Shown here: piece after piece, positions 14,966 to 18,967 of the stretch | Numbering within the stretch: position 1 is the first letter of the stretch | How the letters are laid out: every line of letters starts with the position of its first letter | DNA from: Candidatus Methanomethylophilaceae archaeon | Lineage (GTDB): Archaea; Thermoplasmatota; Thermoplasmata; Methanomassiliicoccales; Methanomethylophilaceae | Assembly (NCBI GenBank): GCA_017455785.1 | Contig: JAFSYZ010000188.1 | Coordinates: 1-18,967 of the forward strand | Direction: 5' to 3' | Length of the DNA: 18,967 bases | Position numbers and translations under genes: made by a program | The notes under the pieces: generated by a model | What the model was told of the DNA's origin: nothing | The model's database searches: none | Seen by the model: only the letters and a program-made list of their open reading frames with translations

Positions 14966-15202
14966 TCCACCAGAAATGGATATAGAAAAAGCTTCTTTTT
15001 TATCACCACATAATCGCCAACGGGTCAAGTAATCGATCATCAAACCCATTGACATAGGCGATATGCACTCTGGAGATAACACTAGATTGTCATTGAATTC
15101 GATGACTTCTAATTCCTTAGGATTAATGAGACCACCACGTGGCTGTTGGATCTGTTTAATTCTACTAAGGACGTTGGTCATCATTACATAGAATACATGC
15201 AA
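14966..15202 (-). pseudogene. Truncated remnant of a QPRGG-type conserved hypothetical protein
   Basis: Read on the minus strand, residues from about MMTNVLSRIKQIQQPRGG (start 15184 or 15181, or the upstream ATG at 15202) through PKELEVIEFNDN, MGLMIDYLTRW and KKEAFSISISGG match my memory of the N-terminal part of a conserved hypothetical family. That family typically reads KQPRGGYIKP...F.V..LDDG..L...EN.....GLAVDYLTRF...EAFKISL.GA. At about 14966 the resemblance ends. The frame stays open to 14741, but what follows (GRRVHGENGCYESLD...) does not look like the family, nor does the neighbouring frame. I therefore read this as a gene cut short by rearrangement or frameshift. The function of the family is not known to me. 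A TATA-like AGAATAATATTCT at 15202-15214 lies upstream. Confidence 0.5.
14985..15001 (+). terminator. A-run / T-run element, possible archaeal terminator for the surface-protein cluster
   Basis: AAAAAGCTT is followed by C and six T (14996-15001). Archaeal RNA polymerase typically stops at T-runs. This is the first clear T-run downstream of the cluster on the plus strand. It lies inside the truncated minus-strand remnant, so it may be fortuitous. Confidence 0.35.
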
Positions 15203-15406
15203 GAATAATATTCTATCAAATCAACCCAGGGCTCTTTCCTCCAATAATGAACCTTACGCTTGAATTAGTGATACTACTCATTCACTCAACAGAAGAGCGT
15301 TTTCTACCAGCGTTTTCCAACTACAAGTTAACGTATGAAACAAGAAATGATGTAAGAAATGATGTAAGAAATGATGTAAGAAGTGAAGGGGATTATAGAC
15401 TGGCCA
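15203..15406. other. AT-rich intergenic stretch between two minus-strand genes
   Basis: I see no gene here in any frame. It contains the 13-base palindrome-like AGAATAATATTCT (beginning just inside the remnant gene, 15202-15214), probably part of a promoter. It also contains the tandem repeat listed separately. The rest shows no feature I can support. Confidence 0.4.
15342..15389. repeat. 12-bp tandem repeat AAGAAATGATGT, three perfect copies plus one degenerate
   Basis: Copies lie at 15342-15353, 15354-15365 and 15366-15377. A degenerate fourth copy (AAGAAGTGAAGG) follows at 15378-15389. The array ends 17 bases from the 3' end of the minus-strand AlbA_2/ATPase gene. It probably arose by slippage. 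Confidence 0.8.
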
Positions 15407-16612
15407 TCACTCGCTGTTTTTGATGATCCATTTGCCAGCCTTAGTGCTCCCCTCTCTGGTCAAGATGCCCGCATTGAGTAGCTGCTTCAAACGTCTCTGG
15501 ACGGTAGCGAATGATATGCCTGTGATCTCGGCCATCTCTCTTGCCGATACTGAAGGGTTCTCTTGGATGCAAATCAATATCGCTTTTGACTTCTCGTCGA
15601 CATTGAATGTAACCTGTTGCTCTACACTTGTAACCGCTGCGGGATTGATACCTATTGTTACTCTGAGTCCATCTCCAGTGTCCTCGAAGACCGGATCTGG
15701 ATTGCCATTCTCACGGCATGTCTCAATTACTTTCTCGATACCATGACCCCAATTCTCAACATAACCTGCAGCGAAGAATACGTTGGCGAGAGCACGGTTG
15801 CGCCTGACGGACTCATGCTCACCCAGGAGCTTCTCCGTTTTCCAGCCCTCCGGAAGCCCTCCGAAACAGAAAATGGATATTCTATCTGAATACACACGAA
15901 TAGTCGTAGGCTCCTGGATACTGTAGTCCTTATGGACCATGGCATTAACGATCAGTTCCCTCAGAGCATCCTCTGGATACAGATGCACTATCCTGCGTCT
16001 GGCCGTGCCTCCGCCATAGATGTACGTATCCTGTATGTAACGATCATAGAGTACTTTCAGGGCCTGGTCCGGGATCATTATCACCGGCCCTTTGATGTGA
16101 TCTTCTCTTCTGAGGACCTTCTTCTCATCGAAATAACCGATCTTCAGGAACGCTGCCTCATTCAAGCGGCTCGGCTCCGAATAGAAAAGGACACCGGCAG
16201 TAAGGGTCAGAACACCATCATTCGAGAGGCCGTATGTTGTGATGATCTTATCCATATCGTTCTTGCTAGCAGACCTACTGATACGACCACATGATTTGCC
16301 ACTTTTAATGAAGTATGCGATCGCTTCCTTGGAAAGATCGTCCTTTGTGATCTTGCAAGGCTTGTCCATCCAGTCTAAACCATCCTCCTTCATCAGAATC
16401 TTCCTTAGATTCTCTCCCTTGAGTTCCTGATTGGTATTGCCGACACGGACGTAGTACCTCCCATCCAATTGTATCAACCTGACTCCAGCGGGAACCTCCA
16501 CATAGATGCATTTCTTACCCTCAACATCTTTGATGTGAACGGCAACCTGGATGCCGAGTTTATTGGAGATGGTATCGGAGATCTCCTTAGCGAGCTTGTT
16601 AGGACTGGCCAC
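15407..16612 (-). CDS. AlbA_2 (Schlafen-like) / GHKL-ATPase / winged-helix protein, 5'-truncated
   Basis: The frame has the COG2865-type layout: AlbA_2 putative DNA-binding domain, GHKL-type ATPase domain and C-terminal winged helix. Visible landmarks are YYVRVGNTNQELKG near residue 60, the ATPase N-box ALRELIVNAMVHKDY (216-230), an NWGHGIEKV lid (287-295), and the wHTH VSAREMAEITGISFATVQRRLKQLLNAG (354-382). The only usable start is the GTG at 16612. However, in-frame coding similarity continues upstream to 16708 (DYLKAIAAFYNTDGGTLVVG), the heart of AlbA_2, where a TAA at 16709-16711 blocks it. The usual N-terminal E-F-K segment is absent. The gene is therefore probably truncated. An insertion sequence begins 12 bases beyond the TAA. 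Family members are proposed regulators or defence-associated proteins; no specific role can be assigned. Confidence 0.75.
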   Translation of the reverse strand: MASPNKLAKEISDTISNKLGIQVAVHIKDVEGKKCIYVEVPAGVRLIQLDGRYYVRVGNTNQELKGENLRKILMKEDGLDWMDKPCKITKDDLSKEAIAYFIKSGKSCGRISRSASKNDMDKIITTYGLSNDGVLTLTAGVLFYSEPSRLNEAAFLKIGYFDEKKVLRREDHIKGPVIMIPDQALKVLYDRYIQDTYIYGGGTARRRIVHLYPEDALRELIVNAMVHKDYSIQEPTTIRVYSDRISIFCFGGLPEGWKTEKLLGEHESVRRNRALANVFFAAGYVENWGHGIEKVIETCRENGNPDPVFEDTGDGLRVTIGINPAAVTSVEQQVTFNVDEKSKAILICIQENPSVSAREMAEITGISFATVQRRLKQLLNAGILTREGSTKAGKWIIKNSE

Positions 16613-16703
16613 TCCGGTATAATCCCCTGAATCGGTACGACCGACGACTAGGGTTCCTCCGTCGGTATTATAGAATGCGGCAATGGCCTTGAGATAATCG
16701 TTT

Positions 16704-16723
16704 TTATCTTAAGTTATCTTAAG
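16704..16723. repeat. 10-bp tandem duplication TTATCTTAAG x2 at the IS edge
   Basis: TTATCTTAAG occurs at 16704-16713 and again at 16714-16723, ending exactly at the insertion-sequence boundary. The second unit contains the left target-site duplication. On the minus strand the first unit supplies the TAA that closes the upstream frame of the AlbA_2 gene. Confidence 0.7.
16717..16723. repeat. Left target-site duplication TCTTAAG
   Basis: These seven bases directly precede the left inverted repeat of the insertion sequence and recur exactly at 18591-18597 just beyond the right inverted repeat. Extending the match to eight bases fails. Confidence 0.75.
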
Positions 16724-16750
16724 CCTAAAGTCTGGTGTGGTAGGTAAACC

Positions 16751-18478
16751 TCACTCGGGCTGAAGGAGGGATTCCAGATCCTCCTGGCGGTAGATCTCCA
16801 TACCCTCCCTGACGTCCGCGGGTACATCCACCTTCAGCGCGGAGCAGACGGTCCTGCACAGTTTCGTTATCTCGGTGAGTCTTGCACAGTTTCCGTATTT
16901 GCGCGCGGATATGGTGTTCATCGCATCGATGCATGTGGCCACGTCCAGCTTGTTCTCCATCTTCGCCTCCCGTATGCGCGCCGCGATCTCGCATTTCAGC
17001 ATCACCGATATGAAACGGAGCAGCATGCGCCCGGCCAGACGGTCCTTGTTGGGCGTCCTGAACCTCCTATCCTCCTCCTTGCTGTGGTTGTACGCCTGTT
17101 CCGTCAGTCTTCTGACCTCGTATGCGGACATGGCCTCCGGCCATGCCACGTCCGGGGTGGTCACCAGGATGAACATCCCCGCGCGGTTCATGAAGAATGA
17201 TTCGGAGTTCTTCTTCACCCTGACGTCGGCCTTCTTCCCGACGGCGGATACCTCGAAGAATCTGGCCGCCTTGCCCGCGATCCTTCCGAACTCCTTCACC
17301 GGATCCCTGCATTCGATCTTGGATGCCTTCTGCATTATGTCTGATACCATCAGCTTGTGCGCCTGTATCTGGTCGTTGTACGATTCCGAATCGAAGCACA
17401 CGTACGCCTTCAGCATCCCGTCCTTCCCGTGACCGTCGTCACCGGGAAGGGTGAAATCGTATGCCGCAGTACCGTCCGTTGATGACCTGTCAACCGCCAG
17501 TGACAGTCCGAGATCGTTTTCGGTCACGGAATAGATATGGTCGTTGAAGCGCATATCCTTCCTCTCCGCCTGCCTGAACTGGGTGAGCAGGGTCTTGAAC
17601 ACCTTGTAATCCGTCTTCCCCGGCATCACGAACTTCCTTTCCCTGTCCAGGATGTCCTTGCAGTTCCTCCCGGAGAGGAATCCCCTGTCGAACGTCGCTA
17701 TGGCGTCCTTCATCCCAAGCTCCTCCAGGTCGTCGAAGAGACATTTGATCGTCTGCGTATCCCCCAATGTCCCCGGGTATATGCGGTACATGACCGGTAT
17801 CCCCCTCTTATCCGTGGCGAGACCGACCTTGAACTGTTCGATGTCCTCGTTGTCCTTATTGACCGACAGATACTGCGCCAGCCCGTCCATGGACGTATAT
17901 GTCCCGTGGGTGGTGGTGTCCCAGCACAGGACCTCGTCGCACCTCTCCAGCCTGAAGGAGAACAGGGTGTCTATGTTCGCCTGGGAATGCCCTATGCTCT
18001 CGGTGAGATCGGTCATACTGCCCGAGTCCATGGACTCCAGGATGCCGTAGTACCTCCTCAGCCAGGTATGGTCCATGGTGTTCTCGATGGAATACACCCT
18101 GGGACGCCCCATCGTCAGGGCGATGGACGCCGCCAATATGGGCTTGGATACGCTGCCGAAGGATCTGAACATATCCTTCCCCAACCCGATCTGTTTCTGT
18201 ATCTCGTCCAGGAGATACACCCCTCCGTAATCCCCGATCTGCAGGTCGTCTATGACCCTGAACGCCTTCTCCTCCGATACCTTCCTCTTGTTTTCCGCGC
18301 ACCTGCTCTCATCTTTTTCCAGAATCTTCCCGGTCTCGGGATCGAAGACTCCGAGATACCTCTTGATGTTCACCTTCTTCCCGTTCTCTATGCGGGAAGT
18401 GGTCTCGTAGGCGTAGATCCTGTCCCCTCTTTTCACCAAAGTCGGCCTCAAACCATCTGTCTTGCGCGGTCTTCCCAT
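16751..18478 (-). CDS. DDE transposase, IS4 superfamily, IS1634-like
   Basis: This 575-aa protein would catalyse cut-and-paste movement of the surrounding element. The N terminus (GRPRKTDGLRPTLVKRGDRIYAYE...IKRYLGVFD) resembles the IS1634 group. The catalytic triad is visible as D187 (CWDTTTHG), D264 (ATFDRGF) and E460. The last lies in the exact Y-x2-R-x3-E signature of the IS4 superfamily (Y453, R456, E460), within YEVRRLTEQ. The long segment between the second Asp and the Glu, about 195 residues, is typical of the beta-strand insertion domain in these enzymes. The start is the ATG at 18478. The TGA at 16751 lies just inside the left end of the element. There is no frameshift or premature stop, so the enzyme looks functional. 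Its GC content is visibly higher than that of the neighbouring intergenic DNA. Confidence 0.9.
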   Translation of the reverse strand: MGRPRKTDGLRPTLVKRGDRIYAYETTSRIENGKKVNIKRYLGVFDPETGKILEKDESRCAENKRKVSEEKAFRVIDDLQIGDYGGVYLLDEIQKQIGLGKDMFRSFGSVSKPILAASIALTMGRPRVYSIENTMDHTWLRRYYGILESMDSGSMTDLTESIGHSQANIDTLFSFRLERCDEVLCWDTTTHGTYTSMDGLAQYLSVNKDNEDIEQFKVGLATDKRGIPVMYRIYPGTLGDTQTIKCLFDDLEELGMKDAIATFDRGFLSGRNCKDILDRERKFVMPGKTDYKVFKTLLTQFRQAERKDMRFNDHIYSVTENDLGLSLAVDRSSTDGTAAYDFTLPGDDGHGKDGMLKAYVCFDSESYNDQIQAHKLMVSDIMQKASKIECRDPVKEFGRIAGKAARFFEVSAVGKKADVRVKKNSESFFMNRAGMFILVTTPDVAWPEAMSAYEVRRLTEQAYNHSKEEDRRFRTPNKDRLAGRMLLRFISVMLKCEIAARIREAKMENKLDVATCIDAMNTISARKYGNCARLTEITKLCRTVCSALKVDVPADVREGMEIYRQEDLESLLQPE

Positions 18479-18482
18479 CGTA

Positions 18483-18512
18483 TTTACCTGCTATAATGAT
18501 ATGGTAGGTAAA
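18483..18512 (-). promoter_or_regulatory. Inverted repeat TTTACCT / AGGTAAA in the transposase promoter
   Basis: TTTACCT (18483-18489) and AGGTAAA (18506-18512) are perfect reverse complements 16 bases apart, upstream of the transposase ATG. An AT-rich minus-strand stretch (18514-18526) is a likely TATA box. The right arm belongs to the 12-mer repeated near the other end of the element, so it may be a transposase binding or autoregulation site. Confidence 0.5.
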
Positions 18513-18590
18513 CTATAAAAATATAATGGCCAGCATACGAAAAACTGTCACAGAAAAAGTCAGAATTTACTGCACACGGCAGAGTTTAGG

Positions 18591-18597
18591 TCTTAAG
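18591..18597. repeat. Right target-site duplication TCTTAAG
   Basis: This is the exact copy of 16717-16723, placed directly after the right terminal inverted repeat. Confidence 0.75.
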
Positions 18598-18902
18598 TTG
18601 GAAAAGTGGTCTTTGTACGTAAAAGGGCATTCTTCGTATTTGAAATCAAGTGGAATGTCGATAGCTTTCGCTAGGACATGACGGAACACCGATGCTGTAT
18701 CGGTCCAATCCGAGGATGACTTTCATCCGCTGACCATTTTATCTTCGGTGCCGGTCAGAACCGGCAACCTTCTGGTTCCGATCTTACGAACAGACCGTTG
18801 GACAAGTTTTTTGCACGAAGGTATGAGGCAAGCCCATCCGACAAAAGCGATTCTGTCTCTAAGGTCTGGACGGTGCCGATTTGGATCATCCTGTATCCCT
18901 CA
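18598..18902. other. Region between the insertion sequence and the right-edge transposase end
   Basis: I find no complete gene in this 305-base stretch. A short minus-strand frame from a GTG at 18689 (VFRHVLAKAIDIPLDFKYEEC...) continues into the insertion sequence and stops there at 18567. It looks protein-like but I cannot name it. A hairpin at 18749-18766 is listed separately. The stretch probably includes the 3' untranslated end of the transposase-like gene at the window edge. Confidence 0.4.
18749..18766. other. Perfect 7-bp hairpin TGCCGGT / ACCGGCA
   Basis: TGCCGGT (18749-18755) pairs with ACCGGCA (18760-18766) around CAGA. A competing pair, GAACC (18758-18762) with GGTTC (18774-18778), overlaps it, so two alternative folds are possible. 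It lies about 140 bases downstream of the stop of the right-edge minus-strand gene. Confidence 0.4.
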
Positions 18903-18967
18903 TCAGAATCTGTACGGCTCCTTGGTCTTCAGGATGGTGAAGACCATCTTGGCCATCTTGTTCCCGG
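18903..18967 (-). CDS. C-terminal end of a probable IS110-like transposase (partial)
   Basis: Only the last 20 residues and the TGA (18903-18905) lie in the window: GNKMAKMVFTILKTKEPYRF. The pattern resembles the last helix of IS110/IS116/IS902-family transposases, which typically end in something like ARKLA.I...LLK.GEPYR. The fragment is short, so the family call is tentative. Its position beside another insertion sequence fits a mobile-element cluster. Confidence 0.4.
   Translation of the reverse strand, partial: GNKMAKMVFTILKTKEPYRF

Larger units (their letters stand above)
16724..18590 (-). mobile_element. Complete IS4/IS1634-like insertion sequence, 1867 bp
   Basis: The left end begins CCTAAAGTCTG and the right end, read inward on the other strand, begins CCTAAACTCTG. 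That is 10 of 11 matches, with about 18 of 25 over a longer span. Both ends are flanked by the same seven bases TCTTAAG. A single intact transposase gene fills the element on the minus strand. A subterminal 12-mer TGGTAGGTAAAC occurs at 16738-16749 and 18502-18513 in the same orientation. The intact ends, intact gene and exact target duplication suggest a recent insertion. The family call rests on the transposase and was not checked against an IS database. Confidence 0.85.

Noticed and set aside
15342..15389. Possible CRISPR-like array
   Set aside because: The 12-base units are contiguous with no spacers, so this is a simple tandem repeat.
17537..18496. 319-codon plus-strand frame
   Set aside because: It is the antisense shadow of the transposase gene, which has an intact catalytic triad.
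16613..18690. Idea that the insertion sequence split the AlbA_2 gene
   Set aside because: Joining the flanks after removing the element and one duplication leaves TAA in the needed frame. The sequence beyond the element does not read as the missing AlbA_2 N terminus.

Overview
The window looks archaeal, most likely from a gut or rumen Methanomassiliicoccales-type lineage (Thermoplasmatota). That placement is inference. It rests on archaeal TATA-like promoter boxes, GGAG/GGTGA ribosome sites, a run of secreted proteins built from BspA-type leucine-rich repeats and Listeria-Bacteroides (InlB B) repeats, and the stop codons: all eight chain ends I could define are TGA. No rRNA, tRNA or CRISPR array was found.

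Left part (1-2480). A secreted protein of unknown function is encoded on the minus strand and runs off the left edge (1-1440). A 400-base gap with a short repeated TTGCACC motif follows. Then comes a small HxlR-like winged-helix regulator, also on the minus strand (1841-2188). Between this regulator and the divergent large gene lies a perfect 8+8 bp inverted repeat next to a TATA-like box, a good candidate operator.

Centre (2482-14899). Four plus-strand genes encode exported proteins: a giant LRR protein (about 2337 aa), a 579-aa secreted protein with a B-repeat, a 293-aa protein with two B-repeats and a C-terminal membrane anchor, and an 800-aa protein with B-repeats, an Ig-like Big_2 domain, a membrane anchor and an unusual B-repeat-like tail on the predicted cytoplasmic side. 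The first two share a C-terminal domain but have no membrane anchor. The last two appear to share an N-terminal domain and both carry anchors. This suggests one surface assembly of released and anchored parts. A small overlapping frame at the 3' end is interrupted by a single amber codon. Two hairpins separate gene 1 from gene 2.

Right part (14900-18967). This is a mobile or decaying region. It holds a truncated remnant of a QPRGG-type hypothetical protein, a 12-bp tandem repeat, an AlbA_2/GHKL-ATPase (COG2865-like) gene lacking its N terminus, and a complete IS4/IS1634-like insertion sequence (16724-18590) with terminal inverted repeats and a 7-bp target duplication. At the right edge is the C-terminal end of what is probably another transposase. 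Accessory DNA thus borders the surface-protein cluster on this side.
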